The notes under the pieces: model-generated
Database searches by the model: none
The model's input: only the letters and a program-made list of their open reading frames with translations
Told to the model about the DNA's origin: nothing
Part shown: positions 1-5,299 of the stretch, piece after piece
Numbering within the stretch: position 1 is the first letter of the stretch
Layout of the letters: each line of letters begins with the position of its first letter
From: Desulfobacterales bacterium
Lineage (GTDB): Bacteria; Desulfobacterota; Desulfobacteria; Desulfobacterales; JAFDCJ01
Length of the DNA stretch: 5,299 bases
NCBI GenBank assembly: GCA_020345785.1
Contig: CP070771.1
Location: 1,554,500-1,559,798 of the forward strand
Reading direction: 5' to 3'
Made by a program: the position numbers and the translations under genes

Positions 1-285
1 GGCGATCTGAACCTCCAGGCGTTTGACCCGGGCCAGGCTCGGTTCCGCGCTCCAGGCGGCATTCTGAAAGCTGACATCTTCAACCACCAGAGTGGGTCTG
101 AGGCCGAGATCGAATTCGATATTGCCTGCGATTGTCAGGTCGCGCCCCGTGGCATCCTTCACGGTCTTGGCAATCATGGGCTTTAATTTGTTGAAATCGT
201 AGAAAGCCAGAAACCCGTAGATCGCAACGATCAATAGTAAAAACAACAGGGCTACTGCGATTAGTATTTTTTTCCAGCGTGACAT
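1..285 (-). CDS. AsmA family protein, N-terminal part (runs off the left edge)
   Basis: The reverse strand is open from an ATG at 285 to the window edge, giving 95 codons of a longer protein. The N-terminus is short and basic (MSRWKK), followed by a strongly hydrophobic segment at about residues 7-28, which fits an uncleaved inner-membrane anchor. The next part carries the hallmark of the AsmA N-terminal domain: a YDFNKLKPMI stretch, then ATGRDLTIAGNI, then LGLRPTLVVEDVSFQN and a run ending RVKRLEVQIA. Known AsmA relatives are anchored in the inner membrane, project a long beta-rich groove into the periplasm, and are linked to outer-membrane lipid homeostasis. The start is chosen because the anchor follows it directly; a weak GGGA lies a few bases upstream. 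It is on the same strand as the yihY gene but 222 bp downstream of it, so co-transcription is uncertain. Family assignment is firm; the subfamily cannot be told from this fragment. Confidence 0.87.
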   Translation of the reverse strand, partial: MSRWKKILIAVALLFLLLIVAIYGFLAFYDFNKLKPMIAKTVKDATGRDLTIAGNIEFDLGLRPTLVVEDVSFQNAAWSAEPSLARVKRLEVQIA

Positions 286-507
286 GTTGATCCCGATTGT
301 CTAATTATTTTGCATGCGCCTCGCATAATATGAAAAAGTTAAACATCATTTCCATTAAAACAATCCGCCCCAGCGGACCACGCCCTCTTTTCCGCCCGGA
401 AGCTGTTGCAGCGGCTACCGGCGGCAACTACACTTTATCCTTGGACGTTTTGGTAGATCGGGATGGAAATCCCGCGGCCGGGTAAGCGGGACGAAATTTT
501 CTCGCCG
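286..507. other. Gap between yihY and the AsmA-family gene, no supported gene
   Basis: This 222 bp stretch separates two leftward genes. A rightward open frame covers most of it (about 297-485) and encodes roughly 50-60 residues, but it has no ribosome binding site, no recognisable domain, and opens only with TTG or an unsupported ATG at 330. The part nearest the AsmA-family start (301-350) is AT-rich and could hold that gene's promoter. I could not find a convincing -35/-10 pair: TATTAT can be read on the minus strand at 330-325, but nothing near the proper distance resembles TTGACA. A short hairpin is listed separately. Confidence 0.5.
459..474 (-). other. Small hairpin downstream of yihY, possible weak terminator
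   Basis: CGGGAT and ATCCCG form a perfect 6 bp inverted repeat around a 4-base loop, beginning 34 bases past the yihY stop in the direction of transcription. No T-run follows it on the minus strand, so it does not meet the standard pattern of an intrinsic terminator. It could protect the 3' end of the message or simply be chance. Confidence 0.25.
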
Positions 508-1404
508 TCAAATCTCAAAGCCTGATTGATCTACATTCGGGATCTCAACGGTGCTGCGTTCGAATTCCGCAATGACCTGCGCTCCCAGAAGGAGCACGAT
601 GACCGCGATTTCGATGCTCAGCAGGGCGACGACCGCAGTCGCCAGAGAGCCGTATATCACGTTGACCAGTGATAGCGTTGAGTAGTACCAAACCAGGATG
701 TGACGGATGATCTCCCAGAGAACCGTGGCCGTGATCCCGCCGGCCAGGGCGTATCGAATTGAAACGCGGCCGACGGGCATGACAAGATACAGGGAAGTCA
801 ACATGGCCACCATGCCGAATACGCCCGAAAAATAGAGCGCAATCCGGGAAGTGTATTCCATGCTCAGATCGAGGCCGAACAAGATAAGGTGTTTGTCCGC
901 CAGTGCGTCCAGAGCACCTGCGACCAGGGTTATCACAAACAATCCCACCCCCATTAAGAAGATGTAGACATAGGGAATGATGGCCGAGATCAGAAAATGC
1001 CGGCGATGTCGACGGGCGCGGTGCGAAAATATGACAGCCATGGCGTTTTCAAGAACGGTAAATGCCATGGAGCTGAAAAACAGCATAAATAGAATTCCGA
1101 AAACCCCTACCAGTTGGCGGCGGGCGAGAAAACCCCACACCTGTCCGGCGACCATTTCCGCGTGGGCGGGGATGACCAGCTGCAAATTTGTCAGTATGGT
1201 GTTGTAAAGCTTCTCCTCATTGATAAAGTGCGAAAAACCCACGAGAATCAGCGCCAGCATGGGTATGATGGATAAAAGCGTGTAATAGGCAACAGCCCCG
1301 GCAAGAAGTAGGCCCTGGTTGCGCTTAAAACCGCTCAACACTCGCAGAGAAAATTTTCCGAACCGCTTCAGCGGCGATCGGACAAGAGTTGTTTTCTTTT
1401 CCAT
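508..1404 (-). CDS. yihY: YihY/virulence factor BrkB family inner-membrane protein
   Basis: This 298-residue protein is about normal length for the family. It has a basic N-terminus, the signature segment GAVAYYTLLSIIPML (36-50), then hydrophobic segments at roughly 98-120, 138-162, 186-209, 215-238 and 248-280, so about six membrane spans. The last span region shows the family pattern YGSLAT...LLLGAQVIAEFER (251-283). Family members were once called RNase BN, an assignment now regarded as wrong; their true role is unsettled, and BrkB was named for serum resistance in Bordetella. The ATG at 1404 follows the yceD stop after one base (TGA-C-ATG), and there is only a weak purine stretch upstream, so translation is probably coupled to yceD. 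The C-terminal tail after residue 283 is short and polar. No truncation or frameshift is seen. The family call is firm; a molecular function cannot be assigned. Confidence 0.94.
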   Translation of the reverse strand: MEKKTTLVRSPLKRFGKFSLRVLSGFKRNQGLLLAGAVAYYTLLSIIPMLALILVGFSHFINEEKLYNTILTNLQLVIPAHAEMVAGQVWGFLARRQLVGVFGILFMLFFSSMAFTVLENAMAVIFSHRARRHRRHFLISAIIPYVYIFLMGVGLFVITLVAGALDALADKHLILFGLDLSMEYTSRIALYFSGVFGMVAMLTSLYLVMPVGRVSIRYALAGGITATVLWEIIRHILVWYYSTLSLVNVIYGSLATAVVALLSIEIAVIVLLLGAQVIAEFERSTVEIPNVDQSGFEI

Positions 1405-1405
1405 G

Positions 1406-1960
1406 TCATGTTTTTCTCGGCCTGAAGTTTTTTAGAGCTGCGAACTTGCTGCCGGACAAGCGACGGGAACAGCCGCAATCCACGGCGTTCAGATCTGCGC
1501 CGCATTGCGGACAAAGCCCCCGGCAGGTTTCACTGCAAAGTGCCCTGAGGGGAAACGCCATGATGACCTGTTCCTGGATAGCATCCCGCAGGTTGATTGT
1601 TTCGCCCTGGAAATAGATGCGATTTATTTGTTCGGGGTGAAGTTCAACCTCATCCTGCTCGGTCATACCTTCCACTTCCTCCCTGCGGGTCGTATATGTA
1701 AGGGCAAAATGGGATTTGAGTGAAGTTTCAAATGATTTCAGGCAGCGTCCGCATGGCAGGCGAACGGCTGTCCGGACGTCGCCTTCCACTTCGACCCTAT
1801 CGGCGATGCGTATCACTCTAAGGGAGGTCTTTATCGGTGCAGAAAATTCACATTCGCCCTGGTTGATCATTTCCGCCAGAACAGGAAAGTCCTGCGGAGT
1901 TTCTTCAAATTGAAGGTCGAGACCTCTCGCCGCTATCTGCTCAATATGGATATCCATCAT
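1406..1960 (-). CDS. yceD: YceD/DUF177 family protein, 23S rRNA accumulation
   Basis: A 184-residue DUF177 protein. Relatives in E. coli and plants are needed for normal 23S rRNA accumulation. The N-terminal part has the usual MDIHIEQIAARGLDLQFEE opening. A CGRC pair sits at residues 70-73, the conserved NLRDAIQEQVIMAFPLR helix at about 123-139, and a cysteine-rich tail follows: C142, C146, C150, C153, C162, C164, with the typical GLCPQCGADLN core. The cysteines look like metal ligands, probably zinc (inference). The frame is open upstream to an ATG at 2038, but the start at 1960 is preferred: GGGAGG lies 7 bases before it, the family's usual N-terminus begins here, and the likely promoter would start transcription inside the longer frame. 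ATG at 1957 is an equally compatible neighbour. The gene is usually next to rpmF and plsX; here yihY follows after one base instead. Confidence 0.92.
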   Translation of the reverse strand: MMDIHIEQIAARGLDLQFEETPQDFPVLAEMINQGECEFSAPIKTSLRVIRIADRVEVEGDVRTAVRLPCGRCLKSFETSLKSHFALTYTTRREEVEGMTEQDEVELHPEQINRIYFQGETINLRDAIQEQVIMAFPLRALCSETCRGLCPQCGADLNAVDCGCSRRLSGSKFAALKNFRPRKT

Positions 1961-1966
1961 TTCCAT

Positions 1967-1973
1967 ACCTCCC
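1967..1973 (-). promoter_or_regulatory. Ribosome binding site deciding the yceD start
   Basis: On the minus strand this reads GGGAGGT. Its GGAGG core ends 7 bases before the ATG at 1960, an ideal spacing, and 10 bases before the ATG at 1957. It nearly touches the ATG at 1966, which rules that one out. The far-upstream ATG at 2038 has no comparable site. Confidence 0.75.
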
Positions 1974-2020
1974 GTCCTGCTGCAAGCGCCTATCGGAATG
2001 CCTGACCAATAGTCGCCACC

Positions 2021-2048
2021 AATATAACTATCTGTCATGATAACGCAA
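2021..2048 (-). promoter_or_regulatory. Probable sigma70-type promoter of yceD
   Basis: Reading the minus strand, TTGCGT (2048-2043) and TATATT (2026-2021) are separated by 16 bases. The -10 matches the consensus at five of six positions and the -35 at three of six. Transcription would begin near 2014, leaving a leader of about 54 bases with the strong ribosome binding site near its end. This agrees with the short yceD start. Confidence 0.45.
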
Positions 2049-2089
2049 CTTCTCGAAAAAAGAAAACAGAATCACCGTCGAAAGAAGTG

Positions 2090-2117
2090 TTGCGCAAAAG
2101 ACGTATTTCTGTATAAA
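2090..2117 (+). promoter_or_regulatory. Candidate recQ promoter very close to the start codon
   Basis: TTGCGC (2090-2095) and TATAAA (2112-2117) are 16 bases apart on the plus strand. The -10 is good, the -35 weak. Transcription from it would start at about 2123-2125, that is, at the recQ ATG itself, giving a leaderless or nearly leaderless message. If instead AAGG (2116-2119) acts as ribosome binding site, the promoter must lie further upstream, because the two readings exclude each other. Confidence 0.3.
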
Positions 2118-2123
2118 GGGTCT

Positions 2124-4331
2124 ATGACCGAGCAACTTCAAGCCATCCTTAAAAATGTCTTCGGATACGATGAATTCAGGCCGTTTCAGGCTGAAATCAT
2201 TGGAAATATTCTGGCCCAAAAAGACGTGCTGGTGGTCATGCCGACGGGCGGCGGAAAATCCCTCTGTTATCAAATTCCGGCCCTGGTTTTTGAAGGATTG
2301 ACGATTGTCATATCCCCTCTGATTTCTTTGATGAAAGACCAGGTGGCGCAATTGACACAATCCGGCGTGGCAGCTGCCGTTTTAAACAGCTCGCTGTCGC
2401 GGGCTGAATATCGAAACAATGTCAGGCTGTTAAAGCAGAAGAAAGCCAAATTACTCTACCTGGCTCCAGAAGCTCTACTGAAATCCAATATGCTCGAGCT
2501 GTTGTCATCGGTCAAGGTTGAATGTCTGGCGATTGATGAAGCTCACTGCATTTCACAATGGGGGCACGATTTTAGGCCGGAATACCGCCAGCTGATCAAA
2601 GCCCGCGCGAGTTTTCCCACGGCCGTTTGCGTGGCTTTGACAGCCACGGCAACCCCCAGAGTCCGCGAAGACATTAAAGCCAGCCTGCAGATGGACGGCG
2701 GCCGTGAATTTGTGGCCAGCTTCAACCGCGAAAACCTCTTTATCCAGTTTGTTCCCAAAAATAACCCCGTGAGGCAAACGCTGCAGTTCATTCAGAAATT
2801 CGAAAATCAATCCGGCATCATTTATTGTCATTCCCGCAAGCAGGTGGAAAATCTTCATGAAATTATCAGCAATAACGGATTTTCGGCCGCACCTTACCAT
2901 GCCGGACTCAGCGACATAGAGCGCAATCGGAACCAGGAAGCATTTATTCGGGATGATGTGCAGATTATTGTCGCCACCATTGCCTTCGGCATGGGTATTG
3001 ATAAACCTAACGTGCGGTTTGTTTTGCATTTTGATCTCCCCAAAAATATAGAAAGCTACTATCAGGAAATCGGGCGGGCCGGCCGGGATGGATTGAGATC
3101 CCACTGCCTGTTATTATTCAGTTACGCCGATGTTCAAAAAATCAAATACTTCATTGATCAAAAAGAGCCTGCTGAAAAGCGGGTGGCCAACATCCATCTG
3201 AGCGCACTGCTGCGATTTGCCGAAACTGAAATCTGCCGCCGGATCCCCCTGCTTAATTATTTCGGGGAAGCCTATACGACGGACAAATGCCACATGTGCG
3301 ATAACTGTCTGTCAGAAGAAAAAGAGAAGGTGGATCTGACCGTCGCCGCCCAGAAATTTCTCTCCTGTGTTAAGCGAACCGGCGAAAAATTCGGCAGCCT
3401 TCATATCATCGATGTCCTGCGGGGATCAAAGGCCGGCAAGGTGCTGAAATTCGGCCATCACAAGCTGTCGACTTACGGTATCGGGCAGGAGTATTCCAAA
3501 AAACAGTGGCAACAGATGTTCCGGCAGTTTCTGCATCAGGGGTTCATGGCTCAGGACATGGAATTCGGCGGTTTGAAGTTGACGGACAAGGGATGGGATG
3601 TTCTCAAAGGCAACCTGAAAGTTCGGGGACGGCCGGCACAAGAACAGGCAGTTGGCGAACTTGTTGAAGATTCGCGCCAGGCCGAGGATCTGGCCGTCAA
3701 TCAGCCCTTATTTGAACTCTTGCGCAAGGAACGCAAGCAACTGGCAGATGCATCCGGGGTGCCCCCGTATGTCATTTTTTCGGATAAAACACTGTTGGAG
3801 ATGGCGACCTTTTTTCCAAGATCCAGGGATCGTCTGCTGGATATACACGGGGTCGGTGCTGTTAAATGTGAGAAATTCGGCGCAACATTTCTGAATCTCA
3901 TCGACCGATACTGCCGGGAAAATGAAATTCAGGAACGGCCCAAAAAAACCCGCCAATCTTCAGCCGGCAGACCGAAAAAAAGCACCCCGGCAACATCCGG
4001 CAAACCCAAACACCTCCATGTCGGCGATATCTTCAATACCGGCCGATCCGTCCGGGAGATCATGGAAATTTTCAACATTAAACAGACCACGGTCATCGAT
4101 AACTTGTACAAATATGTGATGGAAGGCTTCGCCCTGCGCTGCGAGGAGATTTTTGCCCTTTCAACCCTGCCGTTGGCGCAAAAAAATGTCGTTCTCAAAG
4201 CCTTTGACAACTTTGGCAGCGAATATCTAAAACCCGCATTCGACGCTCTCAACGGCGAAGTTTCATACGATGATTTGAAAATCCTTCGCCTATATTATCT
4301 TGGTAAGAAAAACGGCACTCGGAACAATTGA
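2124..4331 (+). CDS. recQ: ATP-dependent DNA helicase RecQ with C-terminal helix-turn-helix
   Basis: RecQ unwinds DNA 3'-5' with ATP in recombination and stalled-fork repair. This 735-residue protein has every core motif: motif 0 (FRPFQ, 18-22), Walker A (TGGGKS, 41-46), DEAH box (138-141) with the aromatic-rich loop SQWGHDFRPEY after it, ALTATAT (171-177), IIYCHSR (232-238), and motif VI QEIGRAGRDG (314-323). Zinc ligands are C371, C389, C392 and C395. A winged-helix RQC domain covers about 405-495 and an HRDC domain about 526-598. A basic Pro/Lys/Ser linker (603-630) leads to a C-terminal helix-turn-helix domain (about 630-675) followed by a helical tail; E. coli RecQ (about 609 residues) lacks this part, though several bacterial RecQs have it. 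The ATG at 2037 would add 29 basic residues but has no ribosome binding site, whereas 2124 starts right before the family's usual N-terminus. Transcribed divergently from yceD. All catalytic residues are intact. Confidence 0.97.
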   Translation: MTEQLQAILKNVFGYDEFRPFQAEIIGNILAQKDVLVVMPTGGGKSLCYQIPALVFEGLTIVISPLISLMKDQVAQLTQSGVAAAVLNSSLSRAEYRNNVRLLKQKKAKLLYLAPEALLKSNMLELLSSVKVECLAIDEAHCISQWGHDFRPEYRQLIKARASFPTAVCVALTATATPRVREDIKASLQMDGGREFVASFNRENLFIQFVPKNNPVRQTLQFIQKFENQSGIIYCHSRKQVENLHEIISNNGFSAAPYHAGLSDIERNRNQEAFIRDDVQIIVATIAFGMGIDKPNVRFVLHFDLPKNIESYYQEIGRAGRDGLRSHCLLLFSYADVQKIKYFIDQKEPAEKRVANIHLSALLRFAETEICRRIPLLNYFGEAYTTDKCHMCDNCLSEEKEKVDLTVAAQKFLSCVKRTGEKFGSLHIIDVLRGSKAGKVLKFGHHKLSTYGIGQEYSKKQWQQMFRQFLHQGFMAQDMEFGGLKLTDKGWDVLKGNLKVRGRPAQEQAVGELVEDSRQAEDLAVNQPLFELLRKERKQLADASGVPPYVIFSDKTLLEMATFFPRSRDRLLDIHGVGAVKCEKFGATFLNLIDRYCRENEIQERPKKTRQSSAGRPKKSTPATSGKPKHLHVGDIFNTGRSVREIMEIFNIKQTTVIDNLYKYVMEGFALRCEEIFALSTLPLAQKNVVLKAFDNFGSEYLKPAFDALNGEVSYDDLKILRLYYLGKKNGTRNN

Positions 4332-4366
4332 TATCGAGAGGGTTCGTGGGATACTTATGAGAAAAA

Positions 4367-4404
4367 TTTCTGGCCTTGCTGACACCAGAAACCTTAAGTT
4401 TCTG
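4367..4404 (+). promoter_or_regulatory. Three mutually complementary arms between recQ and the YkgJ-type gene
   Basis: Arm 1 TTTCTGG (4367-4373) is perfectly complementary to CCAGAAA (4385-4391), with an 11-base loop. Arm 2 CAGAAAC (4386-4392) is also perfectly complementary to arm 3 GTTTCTG (4398-4404), with a 5-base loop. Arm 2 can therefore pair with only one partner at a time. No T-run follows arm 3 on the plus strand (an A-run, 4420-4428, does), so it is not a standard terminator of recQ. It may mark the recQ 3' end, act as a switch in the leader of the downstream gene, or be chance. Confidence 0.35.
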
Positions 4405-4441
4405 ACAACCTGTTGTTTGAAAAAAAAAGTCTAAGGGCCTA

Positions 4442-4447
4442 AAGGAG
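4442..4447 (+). promoter_or_regulatory. Ribosome binding site of the YkgJ-type gene, unusual spacing
   Basis: AAGGAG is the only good Shine-Dalgarno match before the YkgJ-type frame. It ends 14 bases before the TTG at 4462, which is long, and 8 bases before an in-frame ATT at 4456, which is a very rare start codon. A stop (TAA, 4450-4452) bars any start further upstream. AGTCT (4428-4432) and AGACT (4446-4450) could pair and partly cover this site. Confidence 0.5.
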
Positions 4448-4461
4448 ACTAAAGAATTCAA

Positions 4462-5175
4462 TTGACAGAAAATTCCCCGCAATCATCTTCCGGTACTTCC
4501 ACTCGCGCCTGTGTCCGCTGCGGCACCTGCTGCGAAAAGGGCGGGCCCGCCTTTCATCGGGATGATCGCATGCTGATTGAAAAAGGCTTGATACCGTCCA
4601 AATATCTTTACACCATCCGCAGAGGAGAATTTGCCCATGATAATGTCAGGGGGCGCCTGATGCCGGTCGATTCGGATATCATTAAGATCAAGGGCAAAGA
4701 GGATACCTGGACCTGTGTTTTTTTTGACGAAGCCGAAAAGTCCTGCACCATATATAAAGACCGGCCGCAGGAATGCCGGGCCCTTAAATGCTGGGACACC
4801 CAAGAACTTGAAAAAATATACGCCGGCAGGCGGTTGACGCGCCAAGATCTCATGTCAGGAGTTGTAGGGTTGTGGGATTTAATTAAGGATCATCAGAAAC
4901 GCTGCGACTACGAAAAGATTCGTAATCTGATTAAAGCGCTTCAGAGCGGCCACGGTCAACATGCCCGGCGCAGACTTGCTGAAATTATCCGCTATGATTT
5001 GGAAATTCGCGAGTTGGTCGTTTCTAAAGGCGCGATGGACCCCGAAATGCTTGATTTTTTATTCGGCCGTCCCTTGACCAAAACTCTGCCAGGCTACGGG
5101 ATCAAGGGTCACCGGCAGGGCAAGAAAATTATTCTGGAAACAACCGCGAGCAGACTAGGGAGGACAGACGTTTGA
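4462..5175 (+). CDS. YkgJ family cysteine-cluster protein
   Basis: This 237-residue protein opens with a Ser/Thr-rich stretch and then the family's CxxCxxCC signature, CVRCGTCC (C17, C20, C23, C24), followed by GGPAFHRDD. Further cysteines sit at C85, C95, C105 and C110 in the expected pattern: TWTCVFFDEAEKSC, then IYKDRPQECRALKC. Eight cysteines in this arrangement define the YkgJ/UPF0153 family, thought to bind zinc or an iron-sulfur cluster; the biochemical role is unknown. Residues from about 111 on form a largely helical, charged extension that I do not recognise, making the protein longer than the roughly 100-130-residue core. No signal peptide or membrane span is seen, so it is probably cytoplasmic. 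TTG at 4462 is taken as start because no ATG or GTG occurs before the signature; the exact start is uncertain. It lies 130 bp after recQ on the same strand. The stop codon falls within a repeat copy. Confidence 0.9.
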   Translation: MTENSPQSSSGTSTRACVRCGTCCEKGGPAFHRDDRMLIEKGLIPSKYLYTIRRGEFAHDNVRGRLMPVDSDIIKIKGKEDTWTCVFFDEAEKSCTIYKDRPQECRALKCWDTQELEKIYAGRRLTRQDLMSGVVGLWDLIKDHQKRCDYEKIRNLIKALQSGHGQHARRRLAEIIRYDLEIRELVVSKGAMDPEMLDFLFGRPLTKTLPGYGIKGHRQGKKIILETTASRLGRTDV

Positions 5176-5202
5176 AGCTGGGAAGCCGGGAGGCTGGAAG
5201 GC
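5173..5202 (+). repeat. Intergenic direct repeat, copy 1 (contains the stop codon of the YkgJ-type gene)
   Basis: This 30-base stretch begins TGAAGCTGGG and ends AGGCTGGAAGGC, with an extra AAGCCGGG between these two parts. It is built from 8-base units of the form RAGCYGGR. Its first three bases are the TGA stop of the preceding gene. A second copy without the extra unit begins 98 bases later. It contains no terminator-like hairpin. Confidence 0.75.
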
Positions 5203-5217
5203 GGAATTCGGAAATTC
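5203..5217 (+). repeat. GGAATTC / GGAAATTC adjacent near-duplicate
   Basis: GGAATTC (5203-5209) is followed directly by GGAAATTC (5210-5217), which differs by one inserted A. It lies inside the short-repeat region and may be part of the same low-complexity composite. Chance is not excluded. Confidence 0.35.
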
Positions 5218-5220
5218 AAA

Positions 5221-5248
5221 GCATAGAGCCAAGAGCATAGCGCATAGC
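5221..5248 (+). repeat. GCATAG short tandem/dispersed repeat
   Basis: GCATAG occurs at 5221, 5235 and 5242. The last two are an exact head-to-tail pair of the 7-mer GCATAGC (5235-5241 and 5242-5248). The motif lies between the two copies of the GAAGCTGGG-type repeat, so both appear to belong to one composite intergenic element. Confidence 0.6.
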
Positions 5249-5270
5249 GTAAATGCAGATGACAAAAATC

Positions 5271-5292
5271 TGAAGCTGGGAGGCTGGAAGGC
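5271..5292 (+). repeat. Intergenic direct repeat, copy 2
   Basis: These 22 bases are identical to copy 1 once the internal 8 bases (AAGCCGGG, 5183-5190) of copy 1 are removed: TGAAGCTGGG followed directly by AGGCTGGAAGGC. Loss or gain of exactly one 8-base unit is what slippage in a short tandem repeat would give. The element may continue past the window edge. Confidence 0.75.
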
Positions 5293-5299
5293 TATGATG

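Noticed and set aside
297..485. Small rightward open frame (about 62 residues from TTG, 51 from the ATG at 330)
   Set aside because: There is no ribosome binding site before either start, no recognisable domain, and the TTG start lies just 12 bases from the divergent AsmA-family start. The frame is probably open by chance in a GC-rich stretch.
1961..2038. Longer yceD starting at the ATG at 2038
   Set aside because: The 26 extra residues do not resemble the family's N-terminus, there is no ribosome binding site, and the likely promoter of the gene would lie partly inside and start transcription downstream of that ATG.
2031..2070. Possible LexA box controlling recQ (CTGT at 2032, ACAG at 2066)
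   Set aside because: The CTGT and ACAG halves are far more than 8 bases apart and no other known SOS box pattern is visible in the yceD-recQ region.
2037..2123. Longer recQ starting at the ATG at 2037
   Set aside because: The 29 added residues are basic and low in complexity, unlike RecQ N-termini, and there is no Shine-Dalgarno match. Codon 30 (ATG at 2124) starts just before motif 0 as in other RecQ proteins.
2553..3104. Minus-strand open frames within recQ, including one of 183 residues
   Set aside because: They lie fully within a well-supported helicase gene, have no domain signature, and are the usual shadows of its codon use.
4420..4428. A-run next to the hairpin arms as a terminator
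   Set aside because: On the plus strand it is A rather than T. On the minus strand the T-run precedes the hairpin in the direction of transcription, so it fits an intrinsic terminator in neither direction.
4462..4467. Perfect TTGACA as a -35 promoter element
   Set aside because: No -10-like hexamer is found 16-18 bases downstream, and the sequence lies at the start of the YkgJ-type coding frame.

Overview
The window looks like ordinary chromosomal DNA of a Gram-negative, mid-GC bacterium. An AsmA-family protein implies an outer membrane. The protein style, together with the short GC-rich repeat just after the last gene, suggests a sulfate-reducer-like Desulfobacterota (Desulfobacterales) genome. 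That taxonomic guess is an inference from remembered family resemblance, not from a search.

Layout: positions 1-1960 are read leftward. They hold, in order of transcription, a YceD/DUF177 protein (1960-1406), a YihY/BrkB-family membrane protein (1404-508, one base after the yceD stop), a 222 bp gap with no supported gene, and the N-terminal 95 codons of an AsmA-family protein that runs off the left edge (285-1). From position 2124 everything is read rightward: a full-length RecQ helicase with an extra C-terminal helix-turn-helix domain (2124-4331), a 130 bp spacer with alternative hairpin arms, and a YkgJ-type cysteine-cluster protein (4462-5175). The last 124 bp hold short degenerate direct repeats and no supported gene.

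The yceD and recQ genes diverge from a shared 163 bp region. A plausible sigma70-like promoter for yceD lies in it, and a weaker candidate for recQ sits so close to its ATG that the message would have almost no leader. Known family roles are 23S rRNA accumulation (YceD), envelope functions (YihY, AsmA), DNA repair and recombination (RecQ) and an unassigned metal-cluster-like protein (YkgJ). They do not form an obvious single pathway.

I see no phage, transposon, CRISPR, toxin-antitoxin or defence cassette. The points most worth a second look are the repeat whose first copy supplies the stop codon of the last gene, yceD lying next to yihY instead of rpmF, and the three mutually complementary arms between recQ and the YkgJ gene. 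I do not think the window contains a new multi-gene system.
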